Source: Nostoc piscinale CENA21 (GTDB lineage Bacteria; Cyanobacteriota; Cyanobacteriia; Cyanobacteriales; Nostocaceae). From it: a stretch of DNA of 64,000 nucleotides. The notes beneath the pieces were generated by a model. It made no database searches. It was given only the letters and a program-made list of their open reading frames with translations, and was not told where the DNA came from. The stretch is from contig NZ_CP012036.1 of the NCBI RefSeq assembly GCF_001298445.1, forward strand, positions 419,267 to 483,266. Reading direction: 5' to 3'. A program made the position numbers and the translations under genes. Positions 8,068-17,406 of the stretch are shown in pieces; the first letter of the stretch is position 1; each line of letters starts with the position of its first letter.

Positions 8068-8857
8068 ATTTGTTTTTTAGCTATAGTCGGTGACTTTAGC
8101 TTAACATTTTGTAATCTTAGGCGATCGCGAAAATATTTCTGTGAAAGGGATAAGGGAGAGGGATGTTCGTAAATCAATTTAGGATTGCTATATATTAAGA
8201 CTCATATTTGATTTGGGAAGAAAACTAGATACATTCCTACTGGCTTTCTCATGTTCTCTGTTTACTACCTACACGAGTAGGTTTAGTTATCAAATCAAAT
8301 TAATATATATAACCAAAGGCTGATTTTTATCACTAAATATAAATTACTGCGAACGCTCACTTTAAACTTTACAATTCTTGATTTAAAAAATTGCATTTTG
8401 CGATATAAGTATTCTTATTAAAGAAATTCATAAGTTAGTTAACCATGAGAATATCTCATAAATAAACCTCAACAAGGAATATCCCCTACTCGCTGATAAA
8501 TTAATTAGTTACATTTCTTTATGATTTATTTTCTAAGTAAAGTTTATTAACTTTTGCTGTTAACCCCAATTCTCCCCTGTTAGTCTTCTTATTAAGGTGA
8601 GTGAGTCAGCGTTGCTTGAGCATATTAATTATCTGTCTTGGATGCTTGACCAGCTACACCAGAGGAGAATTAACTTTAGTTTCATAAATAGTTGCTTGGC
8701 TATTACAAGAAGGCAGGAGGAAAGGAAAGTTCAAGAGGTTACAAAATAGGTTTTAACCTTCTCTAACAGTTGGTTTATTTCTATTGCCACTTGTGAGTCA
8801 CAAACGCATCAGTTTATATTCAGCAACTACTCAAAATTCGTAAGCAGTATTAGACAA
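8068..8857. other. Intergenic region of 790 bases, no gene recognised
   Basis: AT-rich DNA between two divergent genes with one HIP1 site near 8121. I see no open frame with coding character, no tRNA-like fold and no repeat array. It should hold the promoters of the pentapeptide/purK operon and of the gene at 8858; a small RNA cannot be excluded by eye. Confidence 0.5.
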
Positions 8858-9181
8858 ATGATGAAACATTATTCTCTGGAATGGATTGAAGCTTGGTGCC
8901 AAGAAAATGGCTGGACAGAGTTATTTGTAGAGCGACGTAACAATTATTGGGCATTTCCTCCTGGTGGAGTTATGCCAGAACCCATTCCATCTCATGTATT
9001 GAGAGGCATTAAAGCCGAAAAAGGACTCACAGTTGAAGAAAGAATTTGGTCAATTTCAGCCGTAATTGGTACATTTGTAGCTGTCGTTAGCACCTTTATA
9101 CTCAGATGTCCTATGCCTTTGGTATTGGCCTTTGCCTTTAATGCTGTGACGGTGGCTCAATTTGAATTAGAGGATGTTTAA
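8858..9181 (+). CDS. Hypothetical protein with C-terminal membrane segment (107 aa)
   Basis: Residues 1-60 are polar (MMKHYSLEWIEAWCQENGWT, then FPPGGVMPEPIP). Residues about 64-100 form one or two hydrophobic segments (IWSISAVIGTFVAVVSTFI, then PLVLAFAFNAVTVAQF). It looks like a small membrane-associated protein of the kind conserved among cyanobacteria, but no family name is recalled. ATG 8858 or the adjacent ATG 8861 may be used. The spacing to the next gene is filled by an inverted repeat. Confidence 0.65.
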   Translation: MMKHYSLEWIEAWCQENGWTELFVERRNNYWAFPPGGVMPEPIPSHVLRGIKAEKGLTVEERIWSISAVIGTFVAVVSTFILRCPMPLVLAFAFNAVTVAQFELEDV

Positions 9182-9216
9182 CAAGTAGGAATGGATCAAT
9201 TTGGTTGGTTAAGGTT

Positions 9217-9300
9217 GTCATTTGTCATTGGTAAGGTTTTGAGATTTACGTTTTGTAACCTAATTGTTGACAAATGACAAATGACGAATAACCAATGACT
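9217..9300. repeat. Heptamer-type inverted repeat, possible bidirectional terminator
   Basis: Direct heptamer-like units of GTCATTT on the left arm (9217-9231) are mirrored by GACAAATGACAAATGAC on the right (about 9266-9285). They can form a long stem between the ends of two convergent genes. This is the usual STRR form in Nostocales; a role in transcription termination is inferred from position. Confidence 0.55.
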
Positions 9301-10534
9301 ATTGACCAGATTCTTTTGAGATTTTTTCTATTTGTTGGGTAAAATAAGATTCCTCGTGTTTGAGTTGCTGTGCAAGTTGTAAGCCTTGTTTAAAGGCTGA
9401 GAGTGCTTGAGGATAATCTTTTTGTTGTAAATAAATTTGCCCAATTTGGTCGTAAGCTTGCATTAAACCGTAATAGTTATATGCTTTGCCTTGGGTTTCG
9501 ATGAGAATTTGACTGGTTTGTAAAGCTGCGTCAATTTGTCCTTGGGAACGGTAAAGGGCAATTAATTTTTGTAAAGCTTCGGCAGCTAAAACAAATTGTT
9601 GTGATTCCCAAGCGGTTGTATAAGCTTGTTGGTAGTTATTAAAAGCCTCTTGAATTAAGCTAGGATTTTCTTTGGCTAAAGATTCGTAATTACCAGCGAT
9701 CGCTAATTTTAATTGTGGTAATTTGAGAATATTTTCCGGGTCAGTATACAGTAACGCTAACTTATTTAATGTATCTATAGCCTGTTGTGGTTGTTTGCCT
9801 TGCTGGTAAACATAAGCTAACTGTTGTAGATATGTTACCTCGCTGGTGCGATCGCCTCCAGCCACAGCTATATTTAATAACTCTTGATAGGTGGCGGCGG
9901 CTTGGGGATAATCGAACCAAGCTAGATGTAATTCGGCGATGGTTTGGAGTGTAGATAACTCGGCGGTTTTATCTTGTTGCTGACGTACAGCCGTCAAAAT
10001 TTGATTGTAAACTTCTAAAGCATTTTGGGGCGATCGCACATTTTGATAAGCTGCACCTAAAGCCTGCAATAATTCTAAATCTACCCCTTTTTGAGCAATG
10101 GTTTTGGGTGATAAAGCTTGTTTTTGAATTGCTTGCAACCTTTGAGTTATATAAAATATTTCTTGACGGTCATTTTGATTCCAAGCGACCGCACCTACCC
10201 TAGATAAAGCTTCAATTTCCGGTATTGTACCCAAATAGCGCCGCAAGCGTATTTCCCGGTTCCAAATTTCAAACGCCGTGACTTTATCTCCCGCTTGTAA
10301 CGTCGCCGTTGCTTGTTGATTTAATTCATCTAACGCAGTGGCTAAAGTTTGCTGTTCCTCCACCGTTAACGGTTGTTTATCAGCAGAAGGCCGCACCAAA
10401 GGATCAGGCGTGGTAACTTCTAAAGGACTAGGGGGAAATTTATCTGCTTGATTAGGATCTTTAGTTGCCGCCAGTGTGACAGAGTTATTCAATAAAATAG
10501 TGAAAATTGCGATCGCACATAAGCGCCTGAGCAT
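9299..10534 (-). CDS. TPR-repeat protein, secreted or periplasmic
   Basis: A 411-residue protein with an N-terminal signal peptide (MLRRLCAIAIFTILLNNSVTLAA). Tetratricopeptide-like helical repeats fill most of the rest, for example AYQNVRSPQNALEVYNQIL, YPQAAATYQELL, and IGQIYLQQKDYPQALSAFKQGL near the C-terminus. Such repeats mediate protein-protein contacts; no catalytic domain is present. The partner is unknown. It is transcribed toward the 9217 inverted repeat and is divergent from the PP2C gene. Confidence 0.8.
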   Translation of the reverse strand: MLRRLCAIAIFTILLNNSVTLAATKDPNQADKFPPSPLEVTTPDPLVRPSADKQPLTVEEQQTLATALDELNQQATATLQAGDKVTAFEIWNREIRLRRYLGTIPEIEALSRVGAVAWNQNDRQEIFYITQRLQAIQKQALSPKTIAQKGVDLELLQALGAAYQNVRSPQNALEVYNQILTAVRQQQDKTAELSTLQTIAELHLAWFDYPQAAATYQELLNIAVAGGDRTSEVTYLQQLAYVYQQGKQPQQAIDTLNKLALLYTDPENILKLPQLKLAIAGNYESLAKENPSLIQEAFNNYQQAYTTAWESQQFVLAAEALQKLIALYRSQGQIDAALQTSQILIETQGKAYNYYGLMQAYDQIGQIYLQQKDYPQALSAFKQGLQLAQQLKHEESYFTQQIEKISKESGQ

Positions 10535-10795
10535 AAATACTTTACCCGACTAAATAATTAAATGGTAACTATAGGAGTGACGCATAAAATTTGGCTAACG
10601 ATCACTATCCAAGTATTTAAACCCAAATCTTTGCTCATGACCTGCTTTGTGTCACGAAGGTTGATCTTAACATTCTGAAATGTTGAACAGTTTATAAAGT
10701 AGGGTGGGCAATGTCATTAATTTGCTCGTATCCTAATTTTTACGTTGTGGCATTATCCAGCCTACGGTTATTGAGAATGGTGCAGAATATCATAT

Positions 10796-12751
10796 ATGAT
10801 AATTTCTACTCAACGAGTAATTTATTGTCTAAATCCAACATGCGATCGCCCAATTAACCCCCTGGAAGAGCGCATTTGCAGTAATTGTCAAACTCCCTTA
10901 GTTCACCGTTATCTCTGGGCGACTGGTAATTTAGCCGCTAACATCTCCCCAGAAACGCAAGTTGCAGAACGATATGAGGTTATACAACCGCAAATCTGGC
11001 TAGATACGCAACCAGGACTACCGCCAGAAACCTTACAAGATTTACCTCAAGTAATTATTCCTTACTTAAAACTGTATCAACAGCATTTACATCTGCCCCA
11101 AGTTTATGGGTTTGTTTCTGCTGGGGAAGATGCAGAAGATATTCTGTTGTTAGAAAATGCCCCTATAGATGCAGCAGGTAACTTATACTCCACCATCATT
11201 GATGCGTGGGAACAAGCCACCGCCGTGAGACAAGTTTATTGGTTATGGCAAATTCTCCAACTTTGGCAACCTTTAACAGAACAAGGCGTTGAGCAAAGTT
11301 TACTCATTAGCGATAACTTGCGCGTTCAAGGCTGGTGTGTGCGTCTTGTAGAACTTTATCCGAAGCAAACCGACGAAAAACTCAGCTTACGTGATTTAGC
11401 TCAGTCTTGGCAACCTTGGATAGCATTAGCACAGCCGCAAGTAGCTCAATCATTACAGAATATAGTTGAGCAGATGTGCGATCGCGCCGTAAATTTAGAA
11501 AATATTACCACTCAACTGAATACACTCTTACTGTCAGCAGCCGGAGAATTACCACTCAGCCTGCAAGTAGCTGGCACAACCGATATCGGCACAGAACTAA
11601 CCCAAAACGAAGACACTTGCTACCCCAGCACGAATGAACCCTACGACACCCTCATTCCACGCTTATCAATGGTTTGTGATGGTATTGGTGGCCATCAAGG
11701 TGGTGAAGTTGCCAGCCAAATGGCAGTACAATCTTTAAAATTGCAAATTCGTGCCTTATTAGCAGAAGTAAGCGAACAAATTGAACCTGTAGCCCCCAAA
11801 TTATTGCAAGAACAGCTAGAAGCCAGCTTGCGGGTAGTGAATAATTTAATTTGCTTTCGCAATGATGAACAAAAACGCCAAGGTAGAGAACGTATGGCTA
11901 CAACCTTGGTGATGGCACTGCAATTACCCCAACCAATAGTAACAATTTCAGGACGGCGATCGGATAATGCCCATGAACTTTATTTAGCCAACATTGGCGA
12001 TAGCCGCGCTTACTGGATAACTCGTAATTACTGTCAGTTACTCACAGTCGATGATGATGTGGCTTGGCGAGAAGTCCGCTACGGACGGAATTTGTATAGA
12101 CAAGCACTCCAGAGATTAGATGCAACAGCTTTGACTCAAGCATTAGGCACAAAAGAAGCAGACTTTTTGCGAGTAACAATTCAAAGATTCATCATTGATG
12201 AAGAAGGCTTATTACTACTGTGTTCTGATGGTTTAAGTGATAACGATTGGGTGGAACACGCTTGGCAAGATTTTGCCATACCTGTGTTATCTGGTGAACT
12301 TTCCCTGACAGAAGCTGTGGAGAGTTTAATTCATCTTGCCAATCAAAAAAATGGTCATGATAATACATCAGTTGTTCTCACTCTTTGCCGACTTTCTAAA
12401 GAATACTTAGTGCCAGTCACTTCATCATCGCCACAAGTGGAAGTAGAAATTCTGGAACCAGAAATCCCTGAACCAGAAGAACCTGAACCAACTTTGACAG
12501 AAAGTTCCCAAGCTTTATTAGATTTGGACTTGACAGCAGAACCAATACCTGAACCCATTCCCACACCAGTCAAGAAACCTCGTCAGCGGAAAAAATCTGT
12601 TGTATCAAAAGGAAGATTATTAGCTTTGCTGGTAGTTGGCGGTACAACTTTGGGATTATTAGCTTGGTTGTTACTCAGTCCTCAGACATTCCAGCAAGCT
12701 TGTCAAAAATTACCTCAACCAATGCAGTCAATTTGTCCACAAAATAAGTAG
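10796..12751 (+). CDS. Zinc-ribbon / PP2C-type Ser/Thr phosphatase fusion with C-terminal membrane anchor
   Basis: A 651-residue protein. It opens with a zinc ribbon (CLNPTCDRPI then CSNCQTPL). Residues about 40-245 resemble a degenerate kinase-like fold without recognisable catalytic motifs. A complete PP2C domain follows, with metal and catalytic motifs QNEDT (about 270), CDGIGGHQGGE (about 293), MATTL, ANIGDSRAYW (about 400), CSDGLSDN (about 477) and GHDNTSV (about 519). An acidic Pro/Glu linker leads to a membrane helix near 605-628 (LLALLVVGGTTLGLLAWLLL). The role is probably dephosphorylation of Ser/Thr kinase targets at the membrane, the kinase-like region acting in recognition (inference). 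Confidence 0.85.
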   Translation: MIISTQRVIYCLNPTCDRPINPLEERICSNCQTPLVHRYLWATGNLAANISPETQVAERYEVIQPQIWLDTQPGLPPETLQDLPQVIIPYLKLYQQHLHLPQVYGFVSAGEDAEDILLLENAPIDAAGNLYSTIIDAWEQATAVRQVYWLWQILQLWQPLTEQGVEQSLLISDNLRVQGWCVRLVELYPKQTDEKLSLRDLAQSWQPWIALAQPQVAQSLQNIVEQMCDRAVNLENITTQLNTLLLSAAGELPLSLQVAGTTDIGTELTQNEDTCYPSTNEPYDTLIPRLSMVCDGIGGHQGGEVASQMAVQSLKLQIRALLAEVSEQIEPVAPKLLQEQLEASLRVVNNLICFRNDEQKRQGRERMATTLVMALQLPQPIVTISGRRSDNAHELYLANIGDSRAYWITRNYCQLLTVDDDVAWREVRYGRNLYRQALQRLDATALTQALGTKEADFLRVTIQRFIIDEEGLLLLCSDGLSDNDWVEHAWQDFAIPVLSGELSLTEAVESLIHLANQKNGHDNTSVVLTLCRLSKEYLVPVTSSSPQVEVEILEPEIPEPEEPEPTLTESSQALLDLDLTAEPIPEPIPTPVKKPRQRKKSVVSKGRLLALLVVGGTTLGLLAWLLLSPQTFQQACQKLPQPMQSICPQNK

Positions 12752-13207
12752 AGTTTGCTGAAAAAGTTCTTTGGCGGATGTAGGGAATACTTCGGCTGCG
12801 CTCAGTGCAAGTTCGCTCAGTGTACAGCACTCAGTACTTTTACCTCCTGTCTCCTGCCATAACTGCCATAACTGCCAAACACAGCATATAGGAACGAAAT
12901 AGCCATTTGATGTAGAATTGGAACTGTTGTTAAAGCACACAGAAAAGGTAAAACGGGACTTTCTTAGCCTGTTAGCGGAAAAATCCTCAAAAAAGTGCTT
13001 CTGAGACACCCGCAAGCGTGGACAAGTGCAATAAGGAAAAAGCAGCAACAAGACATTTGTCGCTGGTTAACTATGAGCCAAGCCTGCATGGTCAGGCTTT
13101 GTTTGTATAAAAGTTGCAAACGCTGTATTTTATGTGTTTGTCTCGATTAGAGATGAAAAATAACTGTTTTAGACAGTTGATTTTTCACTCAGAAAGTTCG
13201 ATGAGGA
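12752..13207. other. Intergenic region of 456 bases with repeat fragments
   Basis: It contains a palindromic Nostoc-type repeat fragment at about 12,788-12,835 (CTTCGGCTGCGCTCAGTG, with GCTCAGTG repeated) and near-tandem TGCCATAAC units at about 12,856-12,880. The hairpin listed separately at 13,080 follows. No gene is supported here. Confidence 0.5.
13080..13105 (+). terminator. Hairpin with T-rich tail upstream of ftrV
   Basis: AAGCCTG (13080-13086) pairs with CAGGCTT (13093-13099) across a 6-base loop, followed by TGTTTGT. It could terminate transcription entering from the left or act in the ftrV leader. It is short and the T-run is imperfect. Confidence 0.45.
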
Positions 13208-13480
13208 ATGGCTGTGGAGATGCTTGTAGAACCGCAAAAGCTAGGTGTAAATGCTCTTATGAAAGTTGGCGATCGCGTCCGTGTTGTACAATCGGTGGTA
13301 GTTTACCATCACCCTGAACATCGCTCTCAAGCTTTTGACCTTGAAGGCTCAGAAGGTGATGTTGTGGATATTGTGACTCAATGGCAAGGTAGACCAGTCA
13401 GTGCTAACTTGCCTGTATTAGTTCAGTTTAATAAAAAATTTAAAGCCCACTTGCGCGAAAAGGAGTTAGAAATCATCTAA
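13208..13480 (+). CDS. ftrV: Ferredoxin-thioredoxin reductase variable chain
   Basis: The variable (alpha) subunit of ferredoxin:thioredoxin reductase, which clamps the catalytic FtrC chain and helps dock ferredoxin and thioredoxin in light-dependent redox control. The core MKVGDRVRVVQSVVVYHHPE, WQGRPVSANLPVLVQF and FKAHLREKEL are typical. The family is usually about 75 residues. The ATG at 13259 (MKVGDR) matches that length, while ATG 13208 gives 90 residues, so the 17-residue extension may not be translated. FtrC is not in this window. The 3' end overlaps the converging gene by 15 bases. Confidence 0.85.
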   Translation: MAVEMLVEPQKLGVNALMKVGDRVRVVQSVVVYHHPEHRSQAFDLEGSEGDVVDIVTQWQGRPVSANLPVLVQFNKKFKAHLREKELEII

Positions 13481-13711
13481 ATTTTTCAAAAGCGGCGAAG
13501 GAACCACCGAAAAATGTTGAGTTCGCCGCGCATTTTTTTTGAGTTCTTGACGGTGACTTTCTGCCGTAGCGTAATACCATTCGCAATAACGCTGAAATTC
13601 TAAGCGTTGCTGAACTTCATAATAAAATTCATGGGTAGTTTGGTAAGCACTAAAATTTTCCGCAACTCCAGGTTGAGGAGCAGGAATAATATGAGGTAAT
13701 TCTTGGCGCAT
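13466..13711 (-). CDS. Small hypothetical protein (81 aa)
   Basis: A soluble, aromatic-rich 81-residue protein (YQTTHEFYYEVQQRLEFQRYCEWYYATAESHRQEL) that ends inside ftrV on the other strand. The composition looks protein-like rather than a chance frame, and it fills the gap between ftrV and the YdcF-like gene. Family unknown. Upstream of its start lies a heptamer repeat array. Confidence 0.6.
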   Translation of the reverse strand: MRQELPHIIPAPQPGVAENFSAYQTTHEFYYEVQQRLEFQRYCEWYYATAESHRQELKKNARRTQHFSVVPSPLLKNLDDF

Positions 13712-13720
13712 AGTTTTTGT

Positions 13721-13748
13721 GATAGGTGATAGGTTACAGGTTACAGGT
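13721..13748. repeat. Heptamer STRR array (GATAGGT/TACAGGT, 4 units)
   Basis: Four contiguous 7-base units: GATAGGT, GATAGGT, TACAGGT, TACAGGT. It sits in the 42-base gap between two minus-strand genes. Confidence 0.75.
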
Positions 13749-13753
13749 GAGAG

Positions 13754-14545
13754 TTAAAGCCAACCACGTAAGCGATAAATAAAACTACCAATATATTCTT
13801 TCAAAGCACTAGTGAATTGATGTAAGTTATCCGTGTCGGGTAATAAATTCAGGAAGGCTGCTTTAGGCGTACTAACAAGTTCTTGCAATTCGCCTTGAGT
13901 TACCAGAAAGTCAGTCGATGCGGGGATAGCATCAATACCTTGACGTTGGAAAATTTTAAGCGATCGCGGCATGTGCATAGCTGAAGTTACTAATAATATT
14001 TGTTTGATATTACGAGATTGCAAAATTTGTTTGACATTTACAGCATTTTGATAAGTGTTGAGAGAATTTGGTTCCTCAATAATTGCTTGTGCTGGGATAC
14101 CAATAGATGTCAAAATACTGGCCATATCTGTTGATTCTGGTTTCCCACTACCACGCCAATCAATACGACCACCACTGAGAATAATCAAAGGGGCTTTTTT
14201 TTGCCGATATAACTGTGCTGCATAAATTACCCGATCGCCTGATTCACTCAAATCAACTTCTGGTCTGGGGAAAGAAGCTGATTTAGTCGCACCACCCAAA
14301 ACCACAATTGCTTCTGCATTTGGCATTTGCTGAGACGGTATATTTTGCCATTCTAGCGATCGCACCAGTGCCTTAGCCACCCAAGCATTACTACAAAATA
14401 GCAATAAAACTAACCCCAAGGCGATCGCACCTGTCGCTATGCGCGGTTTTTTCCTGATTGTCATCAAAGCTACTACCAAACTAATACTCGCCAATCCCAA
14501 GGGATAAAAGAACAGTGGTAACAACTTGGAAAGGTATAAAAACAT
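13754..14545 (-). CDS. YdcF/ElyC-like (DUF218) membrane protein
   Basis: A 263-residue protein with two N-terminal membrane segments (residues about 3-27 and 37-55) and a DUF218 domain. That domain has EAIVVLGGA, DRVIYAAQLYRQ, IILSGG, NTYQNAVNV and LLVTSAMHMPRS. Relatives such as E. coli ElyC and SanA influence envelope and peptidoglycan or lipid-carrier metabolism; the chemical activity is not settled. It may be co-transcribed with the small gene downstream at 13466. Length is normal for the ElyC-like subgroup. Confidence 0.8.
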   Translation of the reverse strand: MFLYLSKLLPLFFYPLGLASISLVVALMTIRKKPRIATGAIALGLVLLLFCSNAWVAKALVRSLEWQNIPSQQMPNAEAIVVLGGATKSASFPRPEVDLSESGDRVIYAAQLYRQKKAPLIILSGGRIDWRGSGKPESTDMASILTSIGIPAQAIIEEPNSLNTYQNAVNVKQILQSRNIKQILLVTSAMHMPRSLKIFQRQGIDAIPASTDFLVTQGELQELVSTPKAAFLNLLPDTDNLHQFTSALKEYIGSFIYRLRGWL

Positions 14546-14646
14546 ATAGGTTTTAAAGGTTATGGGTGACAGAAAATTTCTATTTTTCTTTTTATACCCC
14601 TAAATCCTTACGGGAAATTCAAAATTCAAAAGTAAGAGGATGTTAA

Positions 14647-14674
14647 TTTTGACTTTTAACTTTTGACTTTTTAC
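14647..14674. repeat. Heptamer STRR array (TTTTGAC type, 4 units)
   Basis: Contiguous units TTTTGAC, TTTTAAC, TTTTGAC, TTTTTAC in the intergenic region between the YdcF-like gene and the DOMON-like gene. The remainder of 14546-14912 contains no gene that I can support. Confidence 0.7.
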
Positions 14675-14704
14675 TTGATTTCACCCCTACTCCCATAAAT
14701 AAAA

Positions 14705-14734
14705 AGCGATCGCAGTTCCGTGGTAGCGATCGCT
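14705..14734. terminator. HIP1-based hairpin
   Basis: Two inverted copies of AGCGATCGC (14705-14713 and 14725-14734) flank an 11-base loop, preceded by AAAAA and followed by TTC. It lies downstream of the minus-strand DOMON-like gene and may act as its terminator (reading AAGCGATCGC ... GCGATCGCTTTTT on that strand). Confidence 0.55.
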
Positions 14735-14912
14735 TCAATATATAGCCTATAAAACCCTGAACAAAGTAATCGATTACTAAGATTGTATTTTTGTCAGTGG
14801 CATTATGCCTGCTGGGTTAACCCCCTGATGGGTTAGACCCCTCATAACGTTTTTATCTTGGGAATTACTGTCTGTGTCTAGGTTCTGTCTATCCATCTGT
14901 TGCAATTTTGAT

Positions 14913-15452
14913 TTACAAGCGAATTAAAAAACTATCCCGCAAGTGAAAATCAGGTTCAGCACCTTTATGCGCTAACGCCCAATAAGACACTTGATGATTT
15001 TTTTGTTTAACTACAGTCGTGATTGCTACGTCAATATCTTGGTTAGATGCCACAATTTTAACCAAGTCTAAATCTAAATTCAGGGTAAAAATCTCAGCTT
15101 GATGGTCAATACTGAATGGCAGAGTTGTCAAAGCCGTTTCCGCCTCCATTCCTTGACGATAACCTGTAAAACGATACACATTCCAGTGTTTAGCCGGAGA
15201 AAGGTTAAATTCCCAATAGCATTCTGAGTCTTTGATTCCTACAAAAAACTCAAAACAGGTATCTTCCCAGAGTCCATCTTTGCGGGTGGGCGTATCTGAC
15301 GGTGGAGCAATGATAATATTTGTTAAATTACCGATTAGGTTGTAGCTAATCATTAGTTGATAATCATTGCGGGCAATATTACCAATGATTTGGACATCTG
15401 GTAGCAAATTGTCAGATTCAAAAGGTTGTAAGGTGAATTTTTGCGCGTTCAT
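14913..15452 (-). CDS. DOMON-like (CBM9-like) domain protein
   Basis: A 179-residue soluble protein with a single beta-sandwich domain of the DOMON-like/family-9 carbohydrate-binding type. Markers are RKDGLWEDTCFEFFVGIKD, YWEFNLSPAKHWNVYRF and a repeated FTLNLDLDL strand pattern. Such domains bind sugars or haem in other proteins; the ligand is unknown here. Its ATG overlaps the TGA of the upstream phosphotransferase-family gene (ATGA), so the two are translationally coupled and probably act together. Confidence 0.75.
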   Translation of the reverse strand: MNAQKFTLQPFESDNLLPDVQIIGNIARNDYQLMISYNLIGNLTNIIIAPPSDTPTRKDGLWEDTCFEFFVGIKDSECYWEFNLSPAKHWNVYRFTGYRQGMEAETALTTLPFSIDHQAEIFTLNLDLDLVKIVASNQDIDVAITTVVKQKNHQVSYWALAHKGAEPDFHLRDSFLIRL

Positions 15453-16567
15453 TTCATATCCTGAATAATCTGGCGAATTTGGGTTTCTTGGGATTCAATA
15501 CTTTCGGTTAGCTTAAACTGCACGATCGCCCTTGCTAAGTTATGTTCTGGATGCTTGACTTTAAAATAAACATTCCCAGCTAAGTAATCGGTAAAAAATC
15601 GTAATCCTAATTCAAAGGCAATCAACCGAATGCCATCGTACATATAGGCGTAATCATTTTCTGTCAAAAACGCCTTAGCTACCGCCAGATAACCTTGTAA
15701 AATTCCTGCACACAAATCTGTATCAAAATCAACACTATCCCAATCTTCAGTTTCTTCACCAGCCGGATTGCAACCAGAGCGCAAACAGTCACCAATGTCG
15801 TAATGTATTAATCCTGGCTTGACGGTATCTAAGTCAATTACACCGACAGCTTTTTGAGTAAATGTATCAAATAAGACGTTATTAATTTTAGGGTCGCCGT
15901 GCATCAAGCGTAATGGCAGTAAACCTTGAGCTTTAGCATTTTCTAGGATATTGGCAAAATTAGTGCGATCGCTCACAAACTGCAAGCAATAATTAACTTC
16001 TGGTGATGATTTTGGACTAGTCTTGGCTAAAACTTCTTGATAATGACCCAGGTATCGCGGTGTAATGTGGAAACCCGCAAGAGTATCGGCTAATTTTTCT
16101 GGTGGTAAATCACTAATCAAATTATGAAACATCCCCAAGGCATAGCCAATTTCCTGGGCATATTCGATATTTGGCATTGTATCAAAAGACTGTGAGTCTT
16201 GAATAAAGCTAATGGCTCGCCAAAAATCACCCCCAGCATCAATGCAATAATCTTGAGCATCCTGAGTTGACAACACCCGTGGTACTTCCCAACGACGATT
16301 GAGAGGTATACATTGCAAACGCTGATAAACATGATCGCTAAAAATCCGCATATTCTGCATAATCAGTTGCGGCTGGCGGAATACTTGGGTGTTGATGCGT
16401 TGTAAAACAAAATGCTGTGTGTTTGCACCATCGAGAGTCACTAAAAAAGTGTCATTAATATTCCCACTGCCAAATGCTGTGACATTCTTAACCTTACCCT
16501 GAAGTACAAACTGCTCGGCAATGCCAACTAACTTCTCGACGCTTTGCTGACTGATAACTGTTGCCAT
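15449..16567 (-). CDS. Phosphotransferase (APH/ChoK-fold) family kinase, sugar-kinase-like
   Basis: A 372-residue kinase of the aminoglycoside phosphotransferase fold. The catalytic loop LRLMHGDPKINNVLFD and the metal motif GVIDLDTVKPGL are intact, followed by HYDIGDCLRSGCNPAGEE. This layout resembles bacterial N-acetylhexosamine 1-kinases (NahK type) more than antibiotic kinases, so a sugar substrate is plausible, especially given the coupled carbohydrate-binding-like gene downstream. The assignment to a specific sugar is inference. The start is ATG 16567. Confidence 0.75.
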   Translation of the reverse strand: MATVISQQSVEKLVGIAEQFVLQGKVKNVTAFGSGNINDTFLVTLDGANTQHFVLQRINTQVFRQPQLIMQNMRIFSDHVYQRLQCIPLNRRWEVPRVLSTQDAQDYCIDAGGDFWRAISFIQDSQSFDTMPNIEYAQEIGYALGMFHNLISDLPPEKLADTLAGFHITPRYLGHYQEVLAKTSPKSSPEVNYCLQFVSDRTNFANILENAKAQGLLPLRLMHGDPKINNVLFDTFTQKAVGVIDLDTVKPGLIHYDIGDCLRSGCNPAGEETEDWDSVDFDTDLCAGILQGYLAVAKAFLTENDYAYMYDGIRLIAFELGLRFFTDYLAGNVYFKVKHPEHNLARAIVQFKLTESIESQETQIRQIIQDMK

Positions 16568-16961
16568 ATTGATTTTTGACTACTCCCCACGCAAATGCAC
16601 AAAAGCAATAGCAGACATGGTAACTCAAGTGTTGGTTTCAGGATATATAAATGTGTTGCGACGATGGCAAGAAGTCGGAAAATTGCTGAAAAACAGACAC
16701 CTATCTCAGTTGGGAACTCAGTACAGCCGCCAGTCACAGCAATTAGAACCACGCAGTATTCAGCATTAGGAACTTTTAAAATCATCTTGAGTCTAACGAA
16801 CTGGACAGAAAACTTTACGTAAAATTCCGCAATTGTCACCAGGACAATTGAAGACTTATCATGTCATCTTTAACTAGAAAATCAGTAAGTGGTAGTTTTT
16901 AGTAAAAATTTCCACTGCTGCTATAAAGCGATCGCTTATATATATTTCCTTTGTTCCTCTT
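16568..16961. other. Divergent intergenic region (394 bases)
   Basis: It separates the minus-strand kinase operon from the small plus-strand gene at 16962. One HIP1 site lies near 16928. Short open frames exist here but overlap each other out of phase and lack coding character. It presumably contains both promoters; no clear -10/-35 pair was identified. Confidence 0.45.
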
Positions 16962-17141
16962 ATGGCAGAAAAACACACCAAGATTAAATTTCCTCTTTGG
17001 CAATATCTCAACCAACCCTTATTTAGCCGTGATCATCAATTAGAATTAAATCCCCAACGCTTTGCCCGTAGCTGGCGGGTTGATTTGCTCAAAAGATGCT
17101 GGCATAGAGAATGCGATGCTAAAGGGCCTCAACAATCATAA
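16962..17141 (+). CDS. Small basic protein (59 aa)
   Basis: A 59-residue frame from ATG 16962 to TAA 17139-17141. The product begins MAEKHTKIKFPLWQYL and contains FARSWRVDLLKRCWHREC, with an internal Cys pair. Amino-acid use (Trp, Arg, His) looks like a real folded small protein and it stands alone after a promoter-sized gap. No function recognised. Confidence 0.55.
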   Translation: MAEKHTKIKFPLWQYLNQPLFSRDHQLELNPQRFARSWRVDLLKRCWHRECDAKGPQQS

Positions 17142-17282
17142 ATTTAAATATTAAGTAAATATTTAGAGCCGAGATATTTACTACAACTATCAACGCTTGG
17201 CAAGTTATCAATATTACAGAGGTTTACATCTGTAGGTTTTATTTAGATATATCTACTTTTGTCAACAATCTATTAATTTTTG

Positions 17283-17313
17283 TAGGGTGCGTTAACACTG
17301 TTAGCGCACCCTA
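17283..17313. terminator. Strong palindromic hairpin (TAGGGTGCG)
   Basis: TAGGGTGCG (17283-17291) pairs perfectly with CGCACCCTA (17305-17313) over a 13-base loop, followed by TTCGC. It is 141 bases after the small gene at 16962 and could be its terminator or a mobile palindromic repeat; the GGGTGCGTTA type is widespread in Nostoc genomes. Confidence 0.55.
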
Positions 17314-17406
17314 TTCGCTTACTAGCCCCTTCGAGGCGGGAACAGGGACAAGAATCAGCCCAAAAAAGCATATAAGCCCTTTACGCCACAATCAAGAGCT
17401 TTTATG

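Noticed and set aside
13114..13317. Plus-strand frame overlapping the ftrV start
   Set aside because: It is out of frame with the well-supported FtrV protein and has no recognisable sequence.
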